Counted from the first letter of the stretch, positions 1-7,500 are shown. The stretch is 15,013 nucleotides of DNA from Collinsella sp. (GCA_019414465.1 DXLY01000045.1:1-15013), one strand, 5' to 3'. The notes: generated by a model not told the origin, from the letters alone. Made by a program: numbers and translations.

Positions 1-16
1 CAGTCCTGCGCAAGAC

Positions 17-43
17 GAAGGCCACATTAAGTGGCCTTCTTTG
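17..43 (+). terminator. Rho-independent terminator of an upstream gene
   Basis: A perfect 9-bp stem (GAAGGCCAC at 17-25 with GTGGCCTTC at 31-39) and a 5-nt loop are followed by a short T-rich tail. It probably ends transcription of a plus-strand gene that lies left of the window. Confidence 0.7.
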
Positions 44-145
44 CGTGCGGAACTCATTTTGAGCAAGCGCCCCGCCGCTCCGGGGGCCTTCCCCGCCCTG
101 ACGACTCGGCCTTCCGGGTCAGGTGGGCTGAATGGAATTTGGTGA

Positions 146-174
146 ATGGGCGTGCCGTTGGCGCGCCCATTTTT
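146..174 (+). terminator. Second terminator-like hairpin
   Basis: The stem ATGGGCGTGCC (146-156) pairs with GGCGCGCCCAT (160-170) around a GTT loop, with one G:T wobble, and runs straight into TTTT. It looks like a strong intrinsic terminator reading rightward. What it terminates is unclear; it may back up the hairpin at 17-43. Confidence 0.6.
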
Positions 175-177
175 GTG

Positions 178-210
178 AATGTGACAAAGGGACAGTCCCT
201 TTGTCACATT
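178..210. repeat. Perfect palindromic interspersed repeat, copy 1
   Basis: A perfect 15-bp inverted repeat, AATGTGACAAAGGGA and its complement, surrounds a CAG centre. The right arm and most of the core recur at 4973-4998, and a fragment recurs near 246-256, so this is a dispersed element and not only a local hairpin. Small palindromes with a GGGAC/GTCCC core are often REP-like or MITE-like elements moved by IS200/TnpA-type transposases. That link is inference, since no transposase is present here. Confidence 0.75.
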
Positions 211-264
211 GCAGGTGACCTTCTCTGCATGTGGAGCTCATTGGTCTGTCCCTTTGCTGGCTCC

Positions 265-1311
265 TTACTGGTGTTGGGAGCGCCAGGTGGTGGGGGTGGT
301 GCCGGTGTGTTGCTTGAAGGCTTGGGCGAAGGCGGCCTGCTGAGGGTAGCCTAGACGCTCTGCCACCTGCGCTATCGTGAGCGTGCTATCGGCCAAAAGG
401 TCCTGTGCTCGTTCCATACGGCGTCTGCGAATGTAGGCGCCCAGGGACTCGCCAGTTTGGGCCTTAAAGGTGGCGCATAGTTTGGAGCGGCTTGTGTAGA
501 GCCTCTCGGCCACCTCGTTGATACCCACACGCCTGCCTTTGTCGAGCGCGCGCTCAATCATTGCCGTTGCTTCTTCGGCACTGGTCACGCTGGCGCGTGT
601 GTCTGCCGCCTGCTGCGCCTGCTTGTGGGCCGCGCGCGAACAGGCGAGCTCCGCGACCATGGTCTCCACGATGCCTTGCATATAGACGTGTCCGCCTACG
701 GTGCGGGCGCGTTCCTCGTTAACCCGGCGCAGCGTGTGGTAGATGGCAGACGCTGCCTCCTCGTGCCATGACTCGGCAAACGCCTCAAAGACCCCCGCGA
801 ACTCGGTGGGATAGCGGTGCTCCAGCTCGTCAAAATAACCGGGCAAAAAGAGGACCGAGCGCGAGTGGTAGAGCTGCCCTGCAAACAGCGGGCTTAGCTC
901 CTCACCGCAGCTATCTTGGACAAAGCTGCAGATCGCGCTGTTCGGCCACGGTCCATGCAGCGGCTTGAGGTTCGCAGGCGTTATGCCGGCTTCGGGCATG
1001 CACATGAGCGTGGGCGCGCTGACCTCGCTCACGCACGCGTACGGTTCGGGCGTGTATTCGGCTAGGTGCATGTTGCGCATCGGGGTAATGAAATGCTCCA
1101 TGACGATGCAGGTGGGGGAAAGGGGCATGATCCATGCGCGTCCGTGCGCCCGATCGTTTGCCACCTCGCCGGTAAAGACAGCGCCCTTGCCGGAGAACTC
1201 CAAGCCAAACTGCTCAAACTGCGGTGCGTAGAGCTCGGTTATATCGGTTGCCGCCCGCCGCATTTTCAAAAGCGTCCCCTTCATTTGCGAAAACGTCCAC
1301 GCCTGGCCCAA
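265..1311 (-). CDS. AraC-family transcriptional regulator
   Basis: This is a DNA-binding regulator of 348 residues, normal for an AraC protein with an N-terminal sensing or dimerisation domain. The C-terminal AraC domain (about residues 260-344) shows both helix-turn-helix units: INEVAERLYTSRSKL (264-278) and TIAQVAERLGYPQQAAF (312 onward), ending in the family signature GTTPTTWR. The N-terminal ~250 residues match no ligand-binding family I can name. The start taken is TTG at 1311, with AAGG seven bases upstream and a good promoter ending just before it. ATG at 1284 or 1263 is possible; the latter has AAGGGG at a long spacing. The gene diverges from the ABC pair across 72 bp, so it most likely controls that operon. 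Neither the ligand nor the direction of control can be read from the sequence. Confidence 0.88.
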   Translation of the reverse strand: MGQAWTFSQMKGTLLKMRRAATDITELYAPQFEQFGLEFSGKGAVFTGEVANDRAHGRAWIMPLSPTCIVMEHFITPMRNMHLAEYTPEPYACVSEVSAPTLMCMPEAGITPANLKPLHGPWPNSAICSFVQDSCGEELSPLFAGQLYHSRSVLFLPGYFDELEHRYPTEFAGVFEAFAESWHEEAASAIYHTLRRVNEERARTVGGHVYMQGIVETMVAELACSRAAHKQAQQAADTRASVTSAEEATAMIERALDKGRRVGINEVAERLYTSRSKLCATFKAQTGESLGAYIRRRRMERAQDLLADSTLTIAQVAERLGYPQQAAFAQAFKQHTGTTPTTWRSQHQ

Positions 1312-1322
1312 TTGTGTGCCTT

Positions 1323-1369
1323 GGCTAACACGCCCATGATAAGTTTCTTACGGTTAACTCTCAAGCCGT
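1323..1369. promoter_or_regulatory. Possible operator in the divergent AraC/ABC gap
   Basis: The 72-bp gap holds two direct near-copies, GGCTAAC (1323-1329) and GGTTAAC (1352-1358), and an imperfect dyad (ACGGTT at 1350-1355, AAGCCGT at 1363-1369). These lie over the araC promoter and upstream of the ABC start. AraC proteins often bind direct repeats, so these are candidate sites. The 29-bp spacing is longer than usual and the match is weak. Confidence 0.25.
1336..1364 (-). promoter_or_regulatory. Promoter of the AraC-family gene
   Basis: On the minus strand TTGAGA (1364-1359) and TATCAT (1341-1336) are separated by exactly 17 bp, a near-consensus sigma-70 type promoter. The predicted start lies near 1329, leaving a short leader before the TTG start codon at 1311. 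The opposite, ABC-directed strand has only poor -10/-35 matches, which fits a promoter needing an activator. Confidence 0.6.
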
Positions 1370-1383
1370 TAGAAAGGAATCTC

Positions 1384-3207
1384 ATGACAAAGGGATCAAA
1401 AAAGGAAGGCGGCGGCATCGGCGAGCTGCTTGCATATGCCGGTGACCGTAAATTCCTAACGTATTTGGGCATGGCCCTCTCGGCGTTCTCGCAGCTGTTG
1501 AGCTTTGGCCCGTACGTGTGCATCTGGCTTGTTGCGCGAGACCTGATCGCTGTGGCGCCTAACTGGAGCGAGGCCGCCGACATCGCGATGTATGGTTGGT
1601 GGGCTGTCGGTTTTGCCCTGGCAAGCATCGTGGTCTATTTCGTGGGACTCATGTGCACGCACCTGTCCGCGTTTCGCTGCGCATCCAATATCCGCAAGAC
1701 CACGAGCGAGCATCTGCTTAAGCTGCCGCTCGGCTACTTTGACACGCACGCCACCGGTGAGCTGCGCCGTATCGTAGACGGATGCGCCGCCTCCACCGAG
1801 ACCCTGCTCGCGCACATGCTGCCCGATATCGCCGGCGCCACCGCCATGGTCGTGGGCCTGCTCGTGCTGCTTTTCGCCCTCGATTGGCGTTTGGGCGCGG
1901 CATGCTTAATCTCGGTCGTCGTTTCGTTTTGCGCCATGGCCACCATGATGAGCGGCAAGGGCGCCGAGTTTATGAAGGCTTACATGGGCGCGCTGGTCAA
2001 GATGAACAAGACCGGCACCGAATACGTACGCGGCATCCCCGTGGTCAAGGTCTTCCAGCAGACGGTCTACTCCTTTAAGGCGTTTCACGATGCGATCGCT
2101 GAATACGCCGACATGGCGCAAAGCTATGCGGGCACGTTCTGCCGAGGCCCGCAGGTGCTCAACCTTACCGCGCTCAACGGCCTCGTGGCATTTCTTTTGC
2201 CCGTGGCGTTGCTGCTGGCGCCGGGCGAGACGGACTTCGCGCACTTTATGGTCAACTTCACGTTTTACGCGATCTTTTCGGCCGTGGTGCCGACGGCCAT
2301 GACCAAGCTCATGTTTGTGGGCGAGGCGTCTCAGATGAGTGCCGATTCGCTGGCGCGCATCCGAAGCGTTATGGATTCCAAGAAGCTCTCCGTGCCTGCC
2401 CAGCCCAAGCACTCTGCCGGTAGCGATGTGCGCTTTGAGGACGTGAGCTTTACGTACGAAGGTGCCGAAGCACCTGCCGTTAGCCATGTGAGTTTCATCG
2501 TTCCCGCTGGTAGCGCCCTCGCCCTGGTGGGTCCCTCGGGTGGCGGTAAGTCAACCTGCGCAAGCCTGATCCCGCGTTTTTGGGATGTTTCCTCGGGTCG
2601 CGTGCTTGTGGGCGGCGTAGACGTTCGCGACATGGATCCGCACGAGCTCATGGACCAGGTCGCCTTTGTGTTTCAGACCAACCAACTGTTCCGGCAAACA
2701 CTTGCCGATAACGTGCGCGCCTCCAAGCCTACGGCCACTGACGACGAAGTGCGTGCGGCCCTCTCCGCAGCTCAGTGCGACGACATTGTGGCCAAGCTCC
2801 CGCAGGGTATTAACACCATGCTCGGTGCTGGAGGGGCATATCTTTCGGGCGGCGAGGTGCAGCGCGTGGCACTCGCCCGCGCGATCCTTAAAGACGCACC
2901 TATCGTGGTGCTCGATGAGGCCACAGCGTTTGCCGACCCCGAGAACGAGGCGCTCATCCAGCGTGCCTTTAGCAAACTGGCGGCGGGTCGCACAGTCATT
3001 ATGATCGCGCACCGGCTTTCGACCGTGGTGGGGGCCGACAAGATCGTGGTGCTCAACCAAGGTAGCGTGCAGGAGACTGGCACCCATGCCGAGCTGCTGT
3101 CCCAAAACGGTCTATACGCCAAGATGTGGGCCGAATACGAACAGGCCGCGAGCTGGAAGATCACTGCTGCCGCGGATGCCGCCGTCACGAAGGGAGGCGA
3201 GGCCTAA
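1384..3207 (+). CDS. ABC exporter-type half-transporter, permease-ATPase fusion (first subunit)
   Basis: A 607-residue type I ABC half-transporter. An N-terminal domain of about six membrane helices (residues ~25-310) is followed by a nucleotide-binding domain with Walker A GPSGGGKST (383-391), Q-loop near FVFQ, signature LSGGEVQ (487-493), Walker B IVVLDE (507-512) and switch His543. All catalytic residues are present. The D-loop reads AFADPEN instead of the usual ASLD, a form I associate with the YbtPQ/IrtAB siderophore-type branch (from memory). ATG at 1384 is chosen for AAAGGA five bases upstream; the frame is open to 1066 but that part overlaps araC. The next gene starts on the base after the stop, so the two are co-transcribed and should form a heterodimer. 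The substrate is unknown; iron-siderophore, peptide or drug are all possible. Confidence 0.9.
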   Translation: MTKGSKKEGGGIGELLAYAGDRKFLTYLGMALSAFSQLLSFGPYVCIWLVARDLIAVAPNWSEAADIAMYGWWAVGFALASIVVYFVGLMCTHLSAFRCASNIRKTTSEHLLKLPLGYFDTHATGELRRIVDGCAASTETLLAHMLPDIAGATAMVVGLLVLLFALDWRLGAACLISVVVSFCAMATMMSGKGAEFMKAYMGALVKMNKTGTEYVRGIPVVKVFQQTVYSFKAFHDAIAEYADMAQSYAGTFCRGPQVLNLTALNGLVAFLLPVALLLAPGETDFAHFMVNFTFYAIFSAVVPTAMTKLMFVGEASQMSADSLARIRSVMDSKKLSVPAQPKHSAGSDVRFEDVSFTYEGAEAPAVSHVSFIVPAGSALALVGPSGGGKSTCASLIPRFWDVSSGRVLVGGVDVRDMDPHELMDQVAFVFQTNQLFRQTLADNVRASKPTATDDEVRAALSAAQCDDIVAKLPQGINTMLGAGGAYLSGGEVQRVALARAILKDAPIVVLDEATAFADPENEALIQRAFSKLAAGRTVIMIAHRLSTVVGADKIVVLNQGSVQETGTHAELLSQNGLYAKMWAEYEQAASWKITAAADAAVTKGGEA

Positions 3208-4965
3208 ATGTTCGCCTCATTCCAAAAGAAGTACTTCCTATCCGATAAAGGCGTCGCCGGCGTAAAACGCGGCATTTTCTGGACCGCGCTCACCAATCTC
3301 ATTACCATGGCCGGCATGGGCTTATTGTTCCTGGTCATGGCCGGTTTTGTCGAACATCTCGCCACCGGTGCCGACCTGCCGGATGCCCTGCCGATTGTGG
3401 GCGGCCTCCTGGTCTTTTTCGTGTTGCTCTTTGCCTCTAACTGGCAGCAGTATTACTACACCTACTGCATCTTTTACGAGGAGTGCGGCAAGCAGCGTAT
3501 GGAGATCGCCGAGCGCTTGCGCAAGCTGCCGCTGTCGTTTTTTGGCCGTCGTGATCTGGCCGATTTAACCGAGACCATTATGGGCGACGTCCAGGCCATG
3601 GAGCACGCCTACAGCCACGTGCTGGGAGAGCTTTGGGGTGCCATCATCGCAAGCGCCATTGTGTTCGTGGCGTCGCTGTTCTTTTGCTGGCAGCTGGCGA
3701 TCGCGGCGTTTTGGAGCGTGCCCGTGGCCTTTGCCGTGCTGTATCTGACACGCGGCCCCATGACCCCGGTGTTCGACCGCGTGCGCGCCGAGAAGGTCAA
3801 GGTCACCGAGGCGATCCAGGAGACGCTCGACTGCGTGCGCGAGATCCGCGCCACCAACCAGGAGGCTCATTATCTTGAGGGGCTCAACGCCGTGATCGAT
3901 GCCGAGGAGCGCGAGACCACCAGAGGCGAGCTCGCCAATGGGCTTTTGGTCAACTCCGCCTTTGCCATCCTGCGCCTGGGGATTGCCACCACGTTGGTCA
4001 CGGGCGCTGCGATGGTCGCCTCCGGCCAGGTCGACTTTTTGATGATGTTTGCCTTCCTGCTTATGGTGAGCCGCATCTATGCGCCCTTTGATCAGGCGCT
4101 GATGCTGATGTCCGAGCTGTTTGCCGCCGAGTCGTCGGCCAAGCGCATGCGTTCCATCATGGAAGAGCCCGTGGCGCGGGGCAGCGAGCAGTTTGAGCCC
4201 GTAGGCCACGATGTGGTGTTCGATCACGTGGCATTTGGCTATGGTGCGGGCGAGGACGGCCGCGCCGGCGAGAAAGTTCTTACCGATGTGAGCTTTACCG
4301 CCAAGGAAGGCGAGGTCACGGCACTGGTCGGTCCTTCGGGCTCCGGTAAGTCCACGGTGAGCCGCCTGGCCGCGCGCTTTTGGGACGCCACCGAAGGCTC
4401 GGTCACCGTGGGCGGCGTGGATGTTGCGAGCGTGGATCCCGAGGTGCTGCTGCGCGACTACGCCATTGTGTTCCAAGACGTGCTGCTCTTTGACGACACG
4501 GTGATGGGAAACATCCGTCTTGGTCGTCGCGATGCCACCGATGAGGAAGTGCTTGCTGCCGCGCGTGCCGCCAACTGCGACGAGTTTGTGAGCCGCATGC
4601 CGCAGGGCTATGACACCATGATCGGCGAGAACGGCTCCAAGCTGTCCGGCGGTGAGCGCCAGCGCATCTCTATCGCCCGTGCGCTGCTCAAAGACGCGCC
4701 TATCGTGCTGTTGGACGAGGCGACGGCGAGCTTGGATGTGGAGAACGAGACCGTGGTTCAGCAGGCGCTCTCCCGTCTGCTTGCAGGTAAGACAGTTATC
4801 GTTATTGCCCACCGTATGCGTACGGTGGAAAATGCCGACAAAATCGTTGTACTCAAGGATGGTGTGGTTGCCGAGCAGGGCACTCCGGCGCAGCTCAAGG
4901 CGGCAGGTGGAGAATTCGCCCGCATGGTGGCGCTGCAAAAGGAAGCAGCTACCTGGCAGTTGTAA
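3208..4965 (+). CDS. ABC exporter-type half-transporter, permease-ATPase fusion (second subunit)
   Basis: A 585-residue partner of the preceding gene with the same layout: a six-helix membrane domain (about residues 20-300), then an ATPase domain with Walker A GPSGSGKST (375-383), signature LSGGERQ (479-485), Walker B IVLLDE (499-504), a standard D-loop ASLD (507-510) and switch His535. Both subunits keep the Walker B glutamate, so unlike many heterodimeric exporters neither ATP site looks degenerate in these motifs. Start and upstream stop abut, with AGGGAGG in the tail of the upstream gene as ribosome site. The operon ends at a palindromic repeat and the next promoter follows at once. Export of a small molecule, or import of a ferri-siderophore as in YbtPQ, would fit; direction and cargo are not visible. 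Confidence 0.9.
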   Translation: MFASFQKKYFLSDKGVAGVKRGIFWTALTNLITMAGMGLLFLVMAGFVEHLATGADLPDALPIVGGLLVFFVLLFASNWQQYYYTYCIFYEECGKQRMEIAERLRKLPLSFFGRRDLADLTETIMGDVQAMEHAYSHVLGELWGAIIASAIVFVASLFFCWQLAIAAFWSVPVAFAVLYLTRGPMTPVFDRVRAEKVKVTEAIQETLDCVREIRATNQEAHYLEGLNAVIDAEERETTRGELANGLLVNSAFAILRLGIATTLVTGAAMVASGQVDFLMMFAFLLMVSRIYAPFDQALMLMSELFAAESSAKRMRSIMEEPVARGSEQFEPVGHDVVFDHVAFGYGAGEDGRAGEKVLTDVSFTAKEGEVTALVGPSGSGKSTVSRLAARFWDATEGSVTVGGVDVASVDPEVLLRDYAIVFQDVLLFDDTVMGNIRLGRRDATDEEVLAAARAANCDEFVSRMPQGYDTMIGENGSKLSGGERQRISIARALLKDAPIVLLDEATASLDVENETVVQQALSRLLAGKTVIVIAHRMRTVENADKIVVLKDGVVAEQGTPAQLKAAGGEFARMVALQKEAATWQL

Positions 4966-4972
4966 GAAGGGG

Positions 4973-4998
4973 CAAAGGGACAGTCCCTTTGTCACATT
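4973..4998. repeat. Palindromic interspersed repeat, copy 2 (left arm decayed)
   Basis: The core CAAAGGGA-CAG-TCCCTTTG and the full right arm to CACATT match the element at 178-210, in the same orientation. The outer left arm is replaced by unrelated bases. It lies eight bases after the ABC stop codon and can still fold an 8-bp hairpin, so it may act as a weak terminator or mRNA 3' stabiliser. Its last two bases are the first two of the next promoter's -35 box. Confidence 0.75.
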
Positions 4999-5025
4999 GA
5001 CAATCGGTTACTCCGCATCGTTAAT
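4997..5025 (+). promoter_or_regulatory. Promoter of the DUF6110/P-type ATPase operon
   Basis: TTGACA at 4997-5002 is a perfect -35 box. A 17-bp spacer leads to GTTAAT (5020-5025), which matches the -10 consensus at four of six positions. Transcription would start near 5032, at the edge of the dyad operator. A second candidate -10 (TAAAAT, 5064-5069) has no good -35. Confidence 0.5.
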
Positions 5026-5032
5026 TTTCAAA

Positions 5033-5052
5033 AGGTTAGCCATGGCTGACCT
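5033..5052. promoter_or_regulatory. Dyad operator, possibly for a metal-responsive repressor
   Basis: AGGTTAGCC (5033-5041), AT, GGCTGACCT (5044-5052) form a 9-bp inverted repeat with one mismatch. The AGGTTAG half-site resembles the DtxR/IdeR-family half-site (TTAGGTTAG), but the spacing between half-sites is wider than in the classical 19-bp box. Its place at the expected transcription start fits repression. It stands about 110 bp upstream of a small protein and a metal-type ATPase. The regulator is not in the window. Confidence 0.5.
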
Positions 5053-5160
5053 AGATAGTTAGATAAAATTGAGATATTTCAAAAGCGTGCTCGAGCAAAC
5101 TTGTTTACTCGGGTGCTGAGGCACCATGCCGCGTCCAATGCGGCAAAAGGGAGAGACATC

Positions 5161-5406
5161 ATGAAGAAGTCCACGTTCAACACTCTGCTTGTCGGTGGCG
5201 GTTTTCTGCTTGGTACGGCTGGCATCAAGCTGCTCACCAGCGCTCCGGTAAAGAACGCCTGCGTGCAGGGTATCGCGTGCGGCATGCGCATCAAGAACGG
5301 CTACCAGGACATGGTCGAGCAGGCCAAGGCTAATGTCGACGACATGGTTGCCGAGGCGGCCTACATCACCCAGAGCGAGGCCGCTGCTGACGAGGCAGCC
5401 GAGTAA
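5161..5406 (+). CDS. DUF6110-like small membrane-associated protein
   Basis: An 81-residue protein with one hydrophobic, glycine-rich N-terminal segment (about residues 6-26, LLVGGGFLLGTAGIKLLTS), then a predicted amphipathic acidic helix region ending in an Ala/Glu tail. Two cysteines (34 and 40) sit just after the membrane segment. The layout matches my memory of the DUF6110 family, short proteins found beside P-type ATPases and feo iron genes; its biochemical role is unknown. ATG at 5161 has AAGGGAGA about eight bases upstream. The longer frame from TTG at 5101 is less likely. The ATPase gene begins 18 bases after its stop, so the two form one operon and the protein may be an accessory or regulatory subunit. 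Confidence 0.75.
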   Translation: MKKSTFNTLLVGGGFLLGTAGIKLLTSAPVKNACVQGIACGMRIKNGYQDMVEQAKANVDDMVAEAAYITQSEAAADEAAE

Positions 5407-5424
5407 CGCTCCCAGGCACAAACT

Positions 5425-7500
5425 ATGAGATTCTCGATTATCAGCGAGATCCCCGGCAGGACCCGTCTTCAATTGGCGGGTCCTGTGCCAGAGAGCGATC
5501 TCGATGCACTTCTTAAGCTCAGCGGCGATATCGACGGCGTGCACAAGGTGCGCGTCTATGGCCGTATTGGCCAGATGGCGCTCGAATACGACGAGCCACG
5601 TCGCGCGAGCGTGCTCGACGCCTTGGGCGCACTCGATGCTCAAGCTATCGCTGATGCCAAGTCGGGCTATGTGATGCAGCTTGAGCCGCGCAAGCACAAA
5701 CTCGTTATGGACCTGGCGACACTCGTCGGCGCCCACTACGCGCGCCGCTGGTTCTTGCCGACGCCTCTGCGTGCGGTGTTTGTCGTGGCCGGTTACATGG
5801 CATTTTTGCGCGCTGCCCTTCATGAGCTGGCGCAGCCGCGCCTGACCGTTCCCGTGCTCGACGCTTCGGCCATCGGTATCTCGTTTGTCAAACGTGATGT
5901 CGATACCGCGGGCCAGACGATGTTTCTGCTCAATGTGGGCGAATTGCTCGAGGACTACACACGCGCCATGAGCGAAAACGAGCTCATCAACTCGCTGCTC
6001 GACGTGCCTGATAAGGCACAAAAAGTGGTCGGCGACACCGAGGTGAGCGTTGCCGCCACCGAGCTTGAGCCCGGCGATCTGGTCGCCGTGCGCACTGGCA
6101 TGTCCATTTGCATCGACGGTGTTGTCGAGCAGGGGAGCGCTATGGTCAACCAGGCGACCCTGACCGGCGAGCCGCTGGCCGTTGAGCGCAGCGTGGGCGA
6201 CGACGTGTTCGCCGGTACCGTCGTGGAAGACGGCAGCATCTTGGTGCGCGTGCGCGCCAACACGGCGCAGACCAAACTGCGCTCGATCGTCTCGCTCGTG
6301 CAGACGGCCGACTCGCTCAAATCCGAGGGCCAGTCGCATATGGAGGACCTCGCCAACAAGATCGTCCCGTGGAACTTCCTGCTCGCGGGCCTGGTTGCGC
6401 TCACCACGCGCAGCCTTATCAAGACCTCGGCGGCGCTGATGGTCGACTACTCGTGCGCACTCAAGCTCACGGGTTCCGTCGCCGTCATGACCGCTATGAG
6501 CGATGCTGCCAAGATGGGCGTCATGGTCAAGGGCGCAAAATACTTTGAGTCGTTTGCCAAGGCCGACACCATTGTGTTTGATAAGACTGGCACGCTCACC
6601 GAGGCGCAGCCGCGCCTGGCTTGCGTGCTGACGACCGACGGCTGGAGCGAGGACGAGGTCCTGCGCCTTTCTGCCTGCCTGGAGGAGCATTTCCCGCATC
6701 CGGTGGCGCGTGCCGTGGTCAACGCCGCCCGCGAGCGCGGGCTCGAGCACCGCGAGCGCCATGCTGCGGTCGAGTACATCGTGGCGCATGGTATTGCTTC
6801 GTCCATCGAAGGGCGTCGCGCGATTATCGGCTCGGCACACTTTGTGTTTGAGGACGAGAGCGCGCAGCTCGATTCCGACATTAAGGAGCGCATTGAGTCC
6901 CAGATGCAGGGCCTGTCGCCGCTGTATCTGGCGGTCGATGGAAAGGTCGTCGGCGTGCTCGGCATCGAGGATCCGCTCAAGGCCGGGGTCCGTGAGGCCA
7001 TCGCCGACCTGCACGCGTTGGGCGTTAAGCATGTCGTTATGCTCACGGGCGACTCGGAGCGCACGGCCGAGCGCATTGCTCGCGAGGCGGGGGTCGACGA
7101 GTTTAAGGCCGAGCTGCTGCCCGAGGACAAGTACGCGTATGTGGAGCGCATTAAGGGCGAGGGGCGCCACGTTGCCATGGTGGGCGACGGTGTCAACGAT
7201 TCGCCGGCGCTCGGTTTGGCCGACGTGGGCTTGGCGATGGGTGGCGGAAGCGACATCGCCAAGGAGGTTGCCGACATCATCCTGACCGATACGGATCTTG
7301 CCGCGATCGTGCGCCTGCGCCGCATGAGTCAGGGCCTCGTTGATCGTCTGACGAGCTCCTACTCTAAGGTGATGCTCACCAACTCAGCGCTCCTGGCGCT
7401 GGGCATTACCGGCGCGATTACCCCGCAAGCGTCGTCGCTGCTGCACAACGGCTCGACGATTGCCTACAGCCTGGGCAACGCGAAGGCTTATCTGCGTTAG
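5425..7500 (+). CDS. P1B-like heavy-metal translocating P-type ATPase with DYSC metal-site motif
   Basis: A 691-residue cation pump. Residues 1-90 look like a degenerate heavy-metal-associated (HMA_2-like) domain, starting IPGRTRLQL and lacking CxxC. Membrane segments, the actuator domain with TGE (247-249), and a short TM3/TM4 follow. The catalytic core is intact: DKTGT with phosphorylated Asp386, HP dipeptide (425-426) typical of P1B pumps, TGD (541-543) and GDGVND (587-592). The last segment carries HNGST. In TM4 the usual CPC reads Y342-S343-C344 after Asp341, so both the first cysteine and the proline are absent, and the transported metal cannot be assigned from the classical rules. Iron, manganese or another divalent metal is possible. 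The ribosome site is weak (CCAGG, nine bases from ATG), so translation may depend on the upstream gene. Confidence 0.88.
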   Translation: MRFSIISEIPGRTRLQLAGPVPESDLDALLKLSGDIDGVHKVRVYGRIGQMALEYDEPRRASVLDALGALDAQAIADAKSGYVMQLEPRKHKLVMDLATLVGAHYARRWFLPTPLRAVFVVAGYMAFLRAALHELAQPRLTVPVLDASAIGISFVKRDVDTAGQTMFLLNVGELLEDYTRAMSENELINSLLDVPDKAQKVVGDTEVSVAATELEPGDLVAVRTGMSICIDGVVEQGSAMVNQATLTGEPLAVERSVGDDVFAGTVVEDGSILVRVRANTAQTKLRSIVSLVQTADSLKSEGQSHMEDLANKIVPWNFLLAGLVALTTRSLIKTSAALMVDYSCALKLTGSVAVMTAMSDAAKMGVMVKGAKYFESFAKADTIVFDKTGTLTEAQPRLACVLTTDGWSEDEVLRLSACLEEHFPHPVARAVVNAARERGLEHRERHAAVEYIVAHGIASSIEGRRAIIGSAHFVFEDESAQLDSDIKERIESQMQGLSPLYLAVDGKVVGVLGIEDPLKAGVREAIADLHALGVKHVVMLTGDSERTAERIAREAGVDEFKAELLPEDKYAYVERIKGEGRHVAMVGDGVNDSPALGLADVGLAMGGGSDIAKEVADIILTDTDLAAIVRLRRMSQGLVDRLTSSYSKVMLTNSALLALGITGAITPQASSLLHNGSTIAYSLGNAKAYLR

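Larger units (their letters stand above)
40..264. other. Intergenic region before araC-type gene
   Basis: No credible gene is seen here. The 107-codon open frame on the plus strand (31-354) starts inside the first terminator and overlaps the 3' end of the minus-strand regulator. The stretch holds a terminator-like hairpin (146-174), a weak GC-rich inverted repeat around 93-128, a perfect 33-bp palindromic repeat (178-210) and a small half-copy of that repeat (CTGTCCCTTTG, around 246-256). Confidence 0.6.

Noticed and set aside
31..354. 107-codon frame at the left edge
   Set aside because: It starts inside a terminator stem and reads through two hairpins, a palindrome and the end of the regulator gene.
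1066..1383. N-terminal extension of the first ABC subunit
   Set aside because: The frame is open upstream but overlaps the regulator. ATG at 1384 has a proper ribosome site and gives a normal-length protein.
3565..4995. 476-codon open frame on the minus strand
   Set aside because: It is antisense to the second ABC gene, His- and Arg-rich, without any family motif; a shadow of codon bias.
5043..5060. Micro-ORF MADLDS inside the operator
   Set aside because: ATG-GCT-GAC-CTA-GAT-AGT-TAG is readable and AGG lies upstream, but it falls within the dyad and nothing else supports a leader peptide.
5059..7170. 703-codon open frame on the minus strand
   Set aside because: It lies antisense to the P-type ATPase, whose motifs are complete. 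Long antisense frames are common in GC-rich genes, and this one has no recognisable domain.
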